Origin: Flammulina velutipes
Taxonomy: Eukaryota; Basidiomycota; Agaricomycetes; Agaricales; Physalacriaceae
Direction: 5' to 3'
Length of the DNA: 64,000 nt
Assembly: GCA_011800155.1 (NCBI GenBank)
Contig: CM022368.1
Location: 3,348,001 to 3,412,000, forward strand
Shown here: positions 1 to 11,220 of the stretch, piece by piece
Position numbering within the stretch: position 1 is the stretch's first letter
Layout: every line of letters starts with the position of its first letter
Made by a program: the position numbers and the translations under genes
The notes under the pieces: generated by a model
What the model saw: only the letters and a program-made list of their open reading frames with translations
What the model was told of the DNA's origin: nothing
Database searches by the model: none

Positions 1-150
1 TCTGGATGTACGCCGGAACGAAAGCGATGAGGAGAATCACTTTGGAAATGCCCTAGCCTTGTATTAGCTACTACCAAGTAGTACATCATTATTGTACGAA
101 ACTTTATCAACAACCCTCTTTGGTATTATTGCGCGCGACACTTGTTCATG
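1..150. other. short flank, no gene seen
   Basis: Nothing is supported here. It is the 3' flank of the BTB gene on the minus strand and may hold its 3' UTR. Confidence 0.5.
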
Positions 151-1077
151 TCAATCTTCAACCCATCTGAAAGTGCGTCCCGCCGCCATATCGTCCGACG
201 AGCCCCACCGCTTAACCCATGCCGCAACGTCCTTCATGTCCGAGAATTTGATGCTTGTCGAATCTGGAGAATCACCTGCACGCGGAGGCCTGTAACTTCT
301 TCCTCCTGACTCTTTGGTCAACGCTTCACGATACAAAATCTGAACGTGATCGTGGTAGATAAACTTCAACTGAAAGCAAGGGTTCAAAACACTTACCCAT
401 TGCTTGAATAGTTCACCATCGAGAGCTTGTGCCGCCTTCCCCAAACTGATAGAGGTCGTAGACGGCGCCAGACGGTTGAGCATCGCGTTATTACCTCGCC
501 GAGCCGCGTACTGAAGGACTTGTAGCGGTTGGGTCTTGGCATGAACTCTGTAAACAACCCCGTTCAACTATCAATGGTCAGAATATATAAGTTCATGTTC
601 ACGTACTCCAGCTTCATCTCACACAGATAGGTGAGAGACATGAACTGATATTTGTCAGCCGCGATGGCGACGTCGTACAGCAGATTAAACGAAAGCGCTT
701 CCAGTTCGGGATGCGGCGGGACGGGGTAGATGTAGGCCAGGACGATACGCAGAACCTCAGCTCTTTCCGATAGCGTTACAGGGTCGTTTGTAGCATCGGA
801 TCCCGAGGTTAGAGGCGGGAAGATCGAGGAATGTGCGCGGAGATTTTGGCTATGCACTTTGAACAATGCATGGTCGGCTGAGATAATAAAGACGTCGGCA
901 TCGGGAGAAGCGACTATCGGGCTTGTCAGTCAACTTTGAACGTAGCAAATAGCGAGATTTAATTCACAATCTGGATCGCAGGCTGATCGCACCCTTGGAG
1001 AGGGGCTCAAAATGGTTGAGGACATGGTGGTGGTTAAAGCTAAAGAATGGGGCGGCATACAACCTCATGTTCATCAT
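151..1077 (-). CDS. BTB/POZ domain protein
   Basis: Three exons by my reading. Exon 1 starts at an ATG at 1077 (MMNMRLYAAP) and joins to a typical BTB core with DADVFIISADHALFKVHSQ followed by LRAHSSIF. The second intron, 548-606, has a GTACGT donor and a TTTACAG acceptor and restores the frame into LQVLQYAARRGNNAML. The family mediates protein-protein contacts, often as adaptors or transcription cofactors. Mushroom genomes carry many such short BTB-only proteins whose partners are unknown. The C-terminal half has alpha-helical, ankyrin-like character but no second domain I can name. A 27-nt stretch at 370-396 looks like a perfect in-frame intron but is very short. No neighbour suggests a specific role. 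Confidence 0.75.
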
Positions 1078-1203
1078 GTGCTCGTGAGAGAGAGAAGTTG
1101 GTGTATTGGGCAAAACCTATCCTAGCAATACAGTATGTTCTATGGGCCGAGTCAGCATGACGTCCATGATGTACAAAAAGACCACTCGCAAAGATATGCT
1201 ACA

Positions 1204-2588
1204 TCAACTGAAACCAGTGTCCTCCACCAAATCCCATCCATCCTCATCCACCTCTGGAATTGGCTCCTTAAACTTCGCACTGCTCCTTCTTCTCGTCTTA
1301 TGAGGCCTAGTCCTCGACACTGGATTGGCCGTCGTGGCTTGCAGAAGCTGGGAAAAGTCCAGTGCAAACGACGACGGCGTCGGGGGCGGCAAATACGGAT
1401 GCGCCTCGTGTGAACGCTTGCCCAAGTCTGAGCTGCAACACACACTCCACAGATTGTTGAGAATATCTCCCGCTTGGTTCAGTGGGACATCAACGTTCTG
1501 TGTGAAAGCCAAGTAGGACACATTGTACAAGAGCATGGCAAATGCGGTGGTGAACGACGCTTGCGGCTCTTGGTCAAGTTCGATGTATGACTCTGACGTG
1601 ACTTGAACTGCGGGACGAGATGTGGTGGATTCAGCGGCTTGTTGGGTTGAGCTGGTGAGATGGAGAGGATGTTTTCTATACCATCTACATCGAAGATTAG
1701 TGACGCGGTAGGAAGCACCAATGCATACATACTTTGCCCAACCGCCTGACTCGCTTCCTCGTATAGCGCCTATCCAAGGCTGTCCGACTCCAAGTTTGTT
1801 CCCTGACCAATTGACCTCGAAAGGTAATTTGATACCGAGATAAAAGGTCAACAAGCCTACGAAATGAATTGTGTGCGTGATGACTGCATTAATGTGATCT
1901 GGAGGGTATCCTGGATAATGAATCGTGGTTAGTCCTTGCTTTGAAGAGCCACTGAAGCAGACGCACGTCTGATATCGCCTGGAACTGGCAGTATCAGGTC
2001 CCCAATGGTCCATTCACCCTTGGTCCCGGCCTTGCCTCCAATTGGCGGTCTTCCACCCACTTCGACGACATTGAAGACTTCTACTAGCTCCTGTACGAGA
2101 ACAGCCCTAGCTCTTGCAATCGCGGGTGTCAGGCTTTGAGGAGCTTGTAGATCTCGGGGTGTAGGTACTAGCTTGGCGGCGCTTAAGGTCTGTCGACGTG
2201 TGGCTATCGTCTCTCGGAGGATCCTAAGTCTATCTCTCTCTAAGTGAAGGTCAGTATCGACATTGAATCATCCACAAAGACACGTACTCTGTTCGTTGTC
2301 TCGCCTCAACCTGGTCAGACCCTGCATGAGGCCATCTACCGTCCGCTGCATGGACGCCACATCAGCACGCCTCGTCCTGGCAGCTTTGACGATGGGGAGA
2401 GATTTAGACGCTTTAGAGACACTGTCATCCCGCTCCGCCGTAAAATGGGCTGTTTGTAGTCGGAAATCGCGCAGGCTAACAGACTTGTGAGTGGACGACT
2501 AGAAGACGGAACGACAAACGTACTGGGTCCGAAGACAGTTTTCGCAGAAGAATTGCCGCTGTTTCAGCTCGCACGTTTTGCAGTCCAT
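1204..2588 (-). CDS. Atg14/UVRAG (Vps38)-family subunit of PI3-kinase complex
   Basis: The protein begins at ATG 2588 with a cysteine motif, CKTC then FFCENCLRT, continues into LRDFRLQTAHF, a basic helical coiled-coil region, and then the conserved core IRRYPPDHINAVITHTIHFV. That core is typical of the family that tethers Vps34-Vps15-Atg6 lipid kinase to autophagosomal (Atg14) or endosomal (Vps38/UVRAG) membranes. Four introns are needed; each has a good donor (GTACGT, GTACGT, GTGCGT, GTATGT) and keeps frame. The C-terminus ends in EVDEDGWDLVEDTGFS. Which of the two paralogues this is cannot be settled here. It is divergent to SEC10 with about 600 bp between the starts. Confidence 0.82.
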
Positions 2589-3187
2589 AGTCGTCCGCGG
2601 TGATGGTTGTCGCTATACCTTTGGTGTGGCATGAGTGCTAGAGGGCTTAGAGTACAAAGCCTGCCGTCGGCAGGTCACTCGTGAGAAAGCTCGGTTAAGT
2701 CGGACCGGTGTGGCGTTGATCATTGCTGTGTGGCGTATTGTAATTCTATGATTTCTGACAAGGACTTCTTGAATGTTTGATTGAGCCTAGCATGTAATGA
2801 TCCGCAGTGGCTATTTATTCAGCTTCCAGAGCAAAGATTCCCATCACGCGTTTTAAAGTCTAGTCATTAAAGTCATACACATTTCCATGACTAATGGCTC
2901 CTTCCTCTTCGTTCCTTATATTATACACGTTTGACCCAGCATTGGCTATGATTCCATCTTAGAGTACTCAGTGGGAATCTGTTCTCGTGCGCAGAGGGAT
3001 CCCACGCGTTGACTTCGCCTTCTATACATTGTAGCCCGAAGCCAGACCTTGCCTTGCGTGATGGTTACGGATGTCGGAAATGAAGTTAGCTCGGAGGGGA
3101 TTGCTGGTAAGAACGAGAGCAGAATGCATGCCATCAGTGTATATGTACAAGTCCTAATTTAGCAATCAAGTCACTGCTCCTGCCATC
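2589..3187. other. divergent intergenic region (Atg14-like / SEC10)
   Basis: Bidirectional promoter region of two divergent genes. The only recognisable content is the decayed K-family fragment in its right half; no other coding frame is convincing. Confidence 0.5.
2900..3130 (-). pseudogene. decayed fragment of the kinase-like K family
   Basis: On the minus strand this stretch aligns by eye with the C-terminal half of the intact K gene at 11480-11770. Shared blocks include the 'SFLDSKVW'-equivalent DNA, a GGGATCCCTCTGC stretch and CAATGYTGGGTCAA. Frame shifts, stops and internal gaps remove any coding potential. It lies in the Atg14-SEC10 intergenic region, about 8 kb from the intact copy, and is clearly older than the copy at 7.7 kb. 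Confidence 0.65.
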
Positions 3188-6100
3188 ATGGCCACCCCAT
3201 TCGCTCTCGACCCCAGTGTCGAAGAGCACCTGCGCCCCGCCGTCTTCAACGTATTTACTTTCTATTTATCTCGTCGTATCGCGCTTCACGCTCGCTCCAG
3301 GCAAAGTTCGATGTCACCGACTTTGTAGGCTCCATATCCGAGAAACTCATCGCCCAATCCAAGGCAGACCCCGGCCGTATGTCTCCCGTCCAACAAATAT
3401 TCGTGTCCGCCTCATCCTATCGCAGCATTCGATCCCAAACCATTTATTCGCACATTTGAGGCCGCCGTCGACAAGCTCATTGCTGTTAGGAAGGATGTCC
3501 AGGCCAAGACCGAGCAGCTCGAGAAGAGCGTGCGCGTCTCCGAACGCGAGTATTCAAAGAAGATGACTGGGCTCAACCGCGAATTCCAGGTGTGTGCACC
3601 TATCATGTTTCTGTCACGACGTAGCTCATCCATCCAGAATGTAGGCACTTCGTTCTCCGGAATGGAGGCGCGGATGAACGAGGTTAGTAGTAACGCCATC
3701 CGCATAGGTCAGAAATACTCCGTCCTACATTGCCCGCTATCCTGATTGCGAGACAGGTGAACAGCTGGAATCCGTACACATCGAACGCCAACGAGCGCAG
3801 GCCGCATACGATATCATTGACTTTTACAACCAGTTCTCCAAAGGTGACACTCAACGTCTGGACGAAATGCGCAAGGAAGGCCGGACAGGCAGGCGCCAGG
3901 TCGCCATATTGCTGCGCCGACTCAATGTGGTAGCCAAGGAGGTAGACTTGCCGTCGGGCGACAAGGTATGTGCACCTCCAGCTCGACTCGCATGATGTTT
4001 CTCACAAGACATAGACGCGTGAATCCATTGAAAAGTACTGCGAAAAGTTCGAGAAGGAAATGTTGAATCTATTCGACCGATGCTATCGCAAAGGTGACCC
4101 CAAGATGATGCATGTTAGTTTTTACCATTTTCCTGCACTGTGGTGTACTGACATCGAATAGCATTGCGCTCAAACACTACTCGAGTTCAACGGTGGAGCT
4201 TCCTGCGTTCAAGTCTACGTCAACCAACATGATTTCTTCATCAACAACGTTCGAGAGTCCAACCAGTCGAATGATGTGTTACTGTAAGAGTTTTTCACTC
4301 CTCCAAAGACGCACCCTGACGCCCTTCCAGATGGAACACATTACCAGATCCCGATTCCACTCCTCCCAAGACAGAGATCGGCTTGACAGAACTCTTCTCT
4401 GAGATCAGAGGAACCGTGGACACTGAAGCGCAGATCGTGAAAGCAGTGTTCCCCAATCCACCGGTGGTCATGCAAGTCTTCCTGCAGCGCGTCTTTGCTC
4501 AATCAGTTCGTTCATTGCTCAATATATATCCTGATCATTCTTGAACGCGCTATTGCTAGATTCAACAACATATGGAACAACTCTTGCACCGTGCAAACAC
4601 CATGTCGGACCTGTCATATCTGCGAATCCTGCAACTCGTTCATATCCAGGCCTCTAATCTAGTGGAGGACTTGAAAGCATACGAACTTCCCTCTATTTCT
4701 ACCCGCACCCCGTACGAGTCTGCGGAGCTTCGCCGGTCAATCATAGGCGCAAATCCGGCCATGGGAGCTGCGACTTCTACCACTATGAGTGCCATGTTGG
4801 AAACCGCCATGGAAGAGCTCTTCGTACCATACACCGAAGGCCATCGTTACCTGGAGCGAGAAAGCCGAAGTCTTGGCACCTTATTCGCTGATTTACTGGC
4901 CAGTTTCACCCGATATCACGTATGAAATAGTTCCACTACAATCCTTTTAATGACTAAATGTTTGTATAGGAAAAGACACAGAAGGGGAAATCGTCTGTAT
5001 TTGACCGCGTTGTGAACCAGCTGAGCGCCGCTGCGGCGACAACATCGACCACTGGAGGATCTACGACTTCCGCGCAGGCCGCGAGTGCCATTCTGAGGTT
5101 TGGTGGGATGACGGATAGAGCGCAAGATAAATCTGGAGAAGAGCCTGTGCGAGAAGAAGACGGTTTATTAAGTGTAGACACTGCCGAGACGATGCTAAAG
5201 TGGCACGCGGAAGCGATTGGACGTTGCGTTGAGCTCAGTCCGCCTAGTGATATGTGCGTTCACCGACTTTTCTCATGGTTCAACCACTGAATCATTGTCG
5301 TCAGAGCAAAACTGACCTTTGCCCTGTTACGAGTTTTGGCTGAAGCGATAGGAACGTCATACATGGAGGCTGCAGTGGAAACGTATGTCGATACCCAAAT
5401 TACCAACGTCCGCCTCATCTTTTCACAGTGCCATGGCTCGCGTCGAATCTGCCGATACCAAGTCAGAGCCGAGCCTACAGCCGCTTTCCGTTCTGCGTTC
5501 TGTGGATCTCATCTGTCATCTCTGGCAACAATATGTCAATACTGCTTTACTCCCTCTCGCGACATCTTCTGTCACTATCCGTCGTGAGATGGTTGTGTTC
5601 AATAACCAATCAGTCAGCAGGATAGAAGGGGGCGCGAATCATTTGACTCAGCGTATTACGGATTGTGAGTGGCAATTTGTAGACAGCGTGGATATAGTTA
5701 CTGAGTGTCGTTGGCAGCGATCATCTCGTGGCTGTCGTTGCAGCTAACGAAGCAGAAGAAGAATGACTTTAAGCCGCGCAATGATGATATTTCTTTTGCT
5801 CGTGTCAATACCGAGCCATGTGAGGCGTGCTGCGAGACTTTGGAAAGAGTTCGTGATGCTGCAAAGACGAATATCAGTGGCAAGAATTTAGAGGTGTTCT
5901 TGACGGAAATAGGAGTTTCCTTCCATAGGTATGATCTCGGGTTTGACTCTTATGGGACGTACTAAAACCATCCCTGCCCTAGTCTTCTGCTAGAGCATCT
6001 CCGAAAGTTCCCAGTCAGTGCTACCGGTGGTCTGATGCTTGCAAAGTGGGTTTTACCCAACCAAGATGGTTTCCTTCACTAATCATGCACACGCACAAGG

Positions 6101-6505
6101 GATATCAAAATGTACCAAGACACTATCAGCACCTTTGGCATACCCTCGCTTACCGAGCGATACGAGTTCCTCCGCCAGCTAGGCAACATCTTCCTCGTGC
6201 GGCCAGAGATCCTCAAGTCATACATCACCGAGAACTATCTCGGGCGGATCGATCCTGTGCTCCTGAAGCCGTACATATCGTTGCGCAGTGATTACGGCCA
6301 ATTTGAGAAAGGGCTGATTGATTCTGAGGCGGACTCGCCTGTGGTTGTAGAGACCAAAGGAGGCCGGTTTGGAAGGCTGAGTGTGATGATGAAGGATTTG
6401 GACGGGCTGAAGCTGAGCGAGGGGATTCCCCGACCTGCGATGCCTACCATGCCTAGCCGGAATAGTCTTGCTGGTGGATTCGGCATGCCGCGGGCGTTTG
6501 GCTAG
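3188..6505 (+). CDS. SEC10: exocyst complex component Sec10
   Basis: Sec10 is a subunit of the octameric exocyst that tethers secretory vesicles to growing plasma membrane, for example at hyphal tips. The gene starts at ATG 3188 (MATPFALDPSVEEHLRP) and runs through roughly a dozen short exons. Diagnostic stretches are FDPKPFIRTFEAAVDKL near the N-terminus, then a coiled coil, AAYDIIDFYNQFS, LLHRANTMSDLSYLRILQ, CVELSPPSDIAKLTFALLRV and the C-terminal YQDTISTFGIPSLTERYEFL followed by LGNIFLVRPEILKSY. Total length, roughly 850-900 residues, suits the family. The C-terminal tail is Pro/Met/Ser-rich and ends MPRAFG. No defects seen. Confidence 0.92.
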
Positions 6506-6579
6506 ATGACTCGATCGGAAAGGATGTTGTAGAATGATATTTGATGCGATCTTGACTTTCCACCACCAATACATAACTT

Positions 6580-7717
<1,138 letters not shown>

Positions 7718-7733
7718 ATGGAGACGGTTGTGG

Positions 7734-8390
7734 TCATCGTGTTCCTTTGTACGCCGTCTTGGGCTGACGCATGCAGGATAGCATGATGTTCAAGTTATGG
7801 CCCTGCTTTTCTACAAGTAAGGATGGATTGGCACTACGTCGTACAAAGCAAGCAAATAATGAAGAGGAATGCAAATAACAATATATATATATATATATAT
7901 ATTTCAACCGAGCAAATACGCGTCTGGTTTGCATGTATGTCATTTCGCACAACTCTGCGGGGGAAAATGGGAAACACTCTCCAAAGGTTTGGCCGCGGCT
8001 AGTTTTGAAGAAATGGTCCAGTGTTTCGTCGAGCCAATTCTCGTCGAATATTATTCCTTTAGGGGTCTTGTCTAATGGGATCATCATGTCCGCGCGGTCC
8101 AGATGAATGCCAGCTCCAATGTAGTGAGTAGGCGGTTGGGATACTGAAAGGCATGGAAGAATCCTGTCAATAGCGCGTAAAGCCTCGCGGACGGGAAGCT
8201 TGTAGACGTCGCCCGCAGCATGGCCGAGGGCACTATCCAACGACGTTAAATCTACGTCTCTTCCGGGGCCCCACAATGTTAATTCGTGAGTCCCCATGTG
8301 TCTGCGAGCATGCTTGGTTAGAGAATACGCTGAAGAGCGCAATTTTCAAGATGAACGTAACATTCAAGAACGACATTATTTTCGGGCCGA
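7734..8390 (-). pseudogene. truncated copy (K1) of kinase-like K gene
   Basis: Holds the N-terminal exon and the 3' flank of the intact K gene (11221-13098) with about 1.5 kb of middle and kinase-like C-terminus missing. The N-terminal part is highly conserved: TLWGPGRDVDLTSLDSALGH, RILPCLSVSQPP, DMMIPLDKTPKGIIFDENWL. After LKYIYI the frame runs through an AT microsatellite into former 3' UTR, leaving an open frame of about 200 codons (7734-8342). The flank at 7785-7880 matches 11062-11165. Expression of the short product is possible but unsupported. An upstream ATG near 8364 is out of frame unless spliced. Confidence 0.7.
7881..7902. repeat. (AT)11 microsatellite
   Basis: Eleven AT units. 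They sit exactly where the truncated K copy switches from 3' flank to N-terminal exon. The intact copy has only CAGTATAATAAAG at the equivalent place. Confidence 0.9.
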
Positions 8391-8524
8391 TCTCCAAGGA
8401 GAAAGAAAATACATAACTCTTACTCGAGCATAGGCATTAGTATAGCATTGTCCAAGTGTTTTTGACGAATACAACATATCCTGGATGTAAAACACAATGG
8501 ATATACGCACACTCCATCGACGTT

Positions 8525-10721
8525 TCAACTTGCATGCGCAGTACCCAAAGGCGAGCGCGCCCTCATAGCCCCATCAGCGAAACTCATCGACATCGCCCGA
8601 CTCGAAGCCTTGCGACTCCGCACCGGCGATCCCCTCAAACTACCATCCCGCCTCCTCGACACTGGCACTGGCACCGGCACCACAACATCAGGCCTCGAAT
8701 CATTGCTCCCAAACCCAAACCCACTCCCCGCCCAACTCTCCTCCCACATCTTCACCACACTCCACACCCACAAACCAGCAATAACCGGCATGCACACCAA
8801 CACCCCCAATACCGGCCATAAATCGGGATATCGCGCTGGTGGTGCAAATAGCGCCTCCAGGATATGTAACAGGAGCATCGTAGCATGCACCGTGTTCGAT
8901 AGAACACCGAAGAGGGTCCGGGAGGGCGTGGGTCGGTGCGCGAGATAATTCCATACGAGGAGGATGGTAACGTACTGAAGCCCGAGCCCGTCCCGCTTCA
9001 GGAGAGGCCACATGCTAAAGCACGCTACGTTATTGGCGAGGATGAACATCCCGTGTGTATCCTCGCTAAACAAGTTCCAGCTGAACGTCGACGCGTCCTG
9101 GATTGGTAGAGAGGCGGGTGTGGGAGGTATAGCGGCTACTAACACCATCATGGGGAGGAGGAATGTCTTCTCGTGGACCTGGAACGAGAAGAGAAAGAAC
9201 GCTAGCGAGCTGGTGAGGAGCGCGTATGGGAGGACCCGAGGTGAGATGGGGGATTGTTTTCTGGGCCAGAGGAAGACTAGGGGGGCGGGCGAGAAGAAGA
9301 GGAAGGTAAGGGCGGTGGAGAGCAGGAATAGACCGTCCCGGCTGACGCGTCGACGCCACTTTACGACTACGTCTGTCGCACACCAAAAGTTTGCTACCTT
9401 GTCTTCGAAGAGTCCGCGTGCCAAGGGGAAGATGCGGTGGACTACTTGGGGGAGAGAGCCGGGAATAAAGGGTAGAAAGATGAGGGTGAATGTTAGGGAG
9501 GTCACGATGCCGAATTTGAGGAAGGAGGCGAATGAGCGAGTGTAGATACATTTGGCAAGGAGGTAAGATCCTATAGCGGGAGCAAAGTAGAGAGCCATTT
9601 GTTTGAAGGAGAGTGCTAGTACGAAGAAGACACATCCTAGGGCATCCCTAGATGTCATGAAGCAGCACATGGCGAGCAGCGTGAACCCAAGCATGACTGA
9701 GTTGTATTGGAAGTGGCCAAAGTCGACAAGTAGGAGAGATGGTTGAAGGAGAGTTAAGAGCAAAGCGGTGTGCTGAAGAGTGGGGATATGTACCAGTTAT
9801 AAGATAGACGAATGTACCGCGCACCTTGGCTCTTGAAGACTTGATCCAAAGCTTCATCCACCAGACCATTGCCGGTATGTAGACGAGGGCATCGCTCAAG
9901 ACAACAGTCCACCTCATAAACACCTTGAGATGCTCAACCTCTCTTCCTCTGCTGGAATCCAGCGCGAACCAACCGCCTTCTGTACCGCCCATGACACGCT
10001 CCCCCACCCAGCCCCAGAACCACGAAACGTAGGCTGTCAACGGCGGATAGTCCATACCCCACCACTCTAGTTGGTAGTAGTACCATTGTGAAAAGGGAAG
10101 CCGAAGCGTGAGTTCCATCCAATGTCGTTGAGCCTCAAAGTCCCCGTACATCGGAGGCGTGGCCATGCCTGAATGGGGCGCAAGAGATATAACTAGCCGC
10201 ACAAATATTGAGATGGCAATGATAAATGTAGTGGGACTATACAGCGGGCGCGAGAGGGATGCGAGCGTGGGATACGCGGAGATCGACGTTGGCGCGAATG
10301 TGAGTGCGTGCTTGACGAGTCTACGCGCGGGGGAGTTTGCGCTTGAGCCGGAGGTGGGCACGGTGGGCGTGACCAGCGATGAAAAGGATGCATATCGCGC
10401 ACGGCCCAGAGTGCCGACGGCGGATGTGACAGAACCCACAGAACCCGTCGGGGAAGCTGGTCTGTCCGAGGACTCTGACGCATAGCCGTCGTCGCTGTAC
10501 ACCCAGTGGGGCAGCTGCCGTCGGGCTTTTGGCGCGTGGACATGGAGTTCCGAGACGCCGCCAGTGCCTATGGCCGTCGATGGAGATATTTGGTGCATTG
10601 CCTCGGAGGACAGTCGATGGCGAACAAGTTCTGACGGAGAAGTGGATAGCTTTAATTTCGTCGTCCTCGACGTGGATGATAGGTAGGCATGGTCATCACT
10701 AGAGACGGGAAAGTCTGCCAT
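8525..10721 (-). CDS. ALG6: ALG6, dolichyl-P-Glc:Man9GlcNAc2-PP-dolichol alpha-1,3-glucosyltransferase
   Basis: Adds the first glucose to the lipid-linked oligosaccharide in the ER lumen before N-glycan transfer. The family signature DFEAQRHWMELTLRLPFSQW followed by WWGMDYPPLTAY favours ALG6 over its paralogue ALG8. A second signature, LLVDFGHFQYNSVMLGFTLL, follows the single intron (about 9773-9830, GTGCGC donor) that joins SSRAK to HTALLLTLL in phase. Many hydrophobic segments follow, plus the lumenal QVHEKTFLLP motif. The start is the ATG at 10721 (MADFPVSSDD); the Ser-rich N-terminal 150 residues are longer than usual. The C-terminus adds a basic Ser/Arg tail with a VPVPVPV run after the last membrane segment. 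Confidence 0.9.
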
Positions 10722-10775
10722 TGTCACCGCATAAAACACGAGCGATCGTCAAAGAGAACGTGGTGGAGGGAAAGT

Positions 10776-11020
10776 GCGCAGGGTTACTTGTGGTTAGGGT
10801 TACTTCTTTCTCGATATTCTCTCACGCGTCTCTTACACAAAAAAAGCATGGCTTGTACTACCTTTCGCTGACACTAAAGTCTTACTCTTATATCCAAGAA
10901 TGTGGACTCAATCAATGGCAAAGATGATGTCTTTGAGGAAATTATTCTGTTACGGTAGTTCATATGCGTATCTCTCAACTCACCTGAGAGGTCAAATCTT
11001 GGCAGATTCGGTCTTCTGAG
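10776..11020 (-). pseudogene. broken 3' copy (S1) of the small S gene
   Basis: Matches 13165-13497, the 3' half of the S gene, including the TGGTTAGGGTTAC flank and the exon coding YRNKTISSKIS. A TAC codon of the intact copy is TAG here (RVRL then stop), and about 58 bp near the middle are absent. It lies just upstream of the ALG6 start and may overlap the ALG6 promoter. It ends at CTGAG (11016-11020), where sequence switches to the quinolinate phosphoribosyltransferase tail. Confidence 0.7.
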
Positions 11021-11050
11021 TACAAGTGTGGTCCACCAGTCGCCGGGACA
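11016..11050 (+). pseudogene. stray 3'-exon fragment of quinolinate phosphoribosyltransferase
   Basis: CTGAGTACAAGTGTGGTCCA and the following CCAGTCG match 7646-7673 of the genuine gene with few differences. It lacks everything upstream, is not in a usable frame, and sits immediately 3' of the intact K gene, as the genuine gene sits 3' of K1. Confidence 0.65.
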
Positions 11051-11220
11051 ATTCTATTTATTAGGTGCAAGTTCAAGATATGGCCCTGGGATTTAGATAC
11101 TGGTAAGTACGCAATAGAACTACGTCGTACAAGGAAACAGTATGAGGATAAATGCAAATAACAGTATAATAAAGTACGAAAAGGAGAGGAAGAGCTCAAG
11201 CACCCCATAGAAGCACTCAC

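Noticed and set aside
9012..9545. 177-codon plus-strand frame inside ALG6
   Set aside because: Antisense shadow of membrane-segment codons of ALG6.
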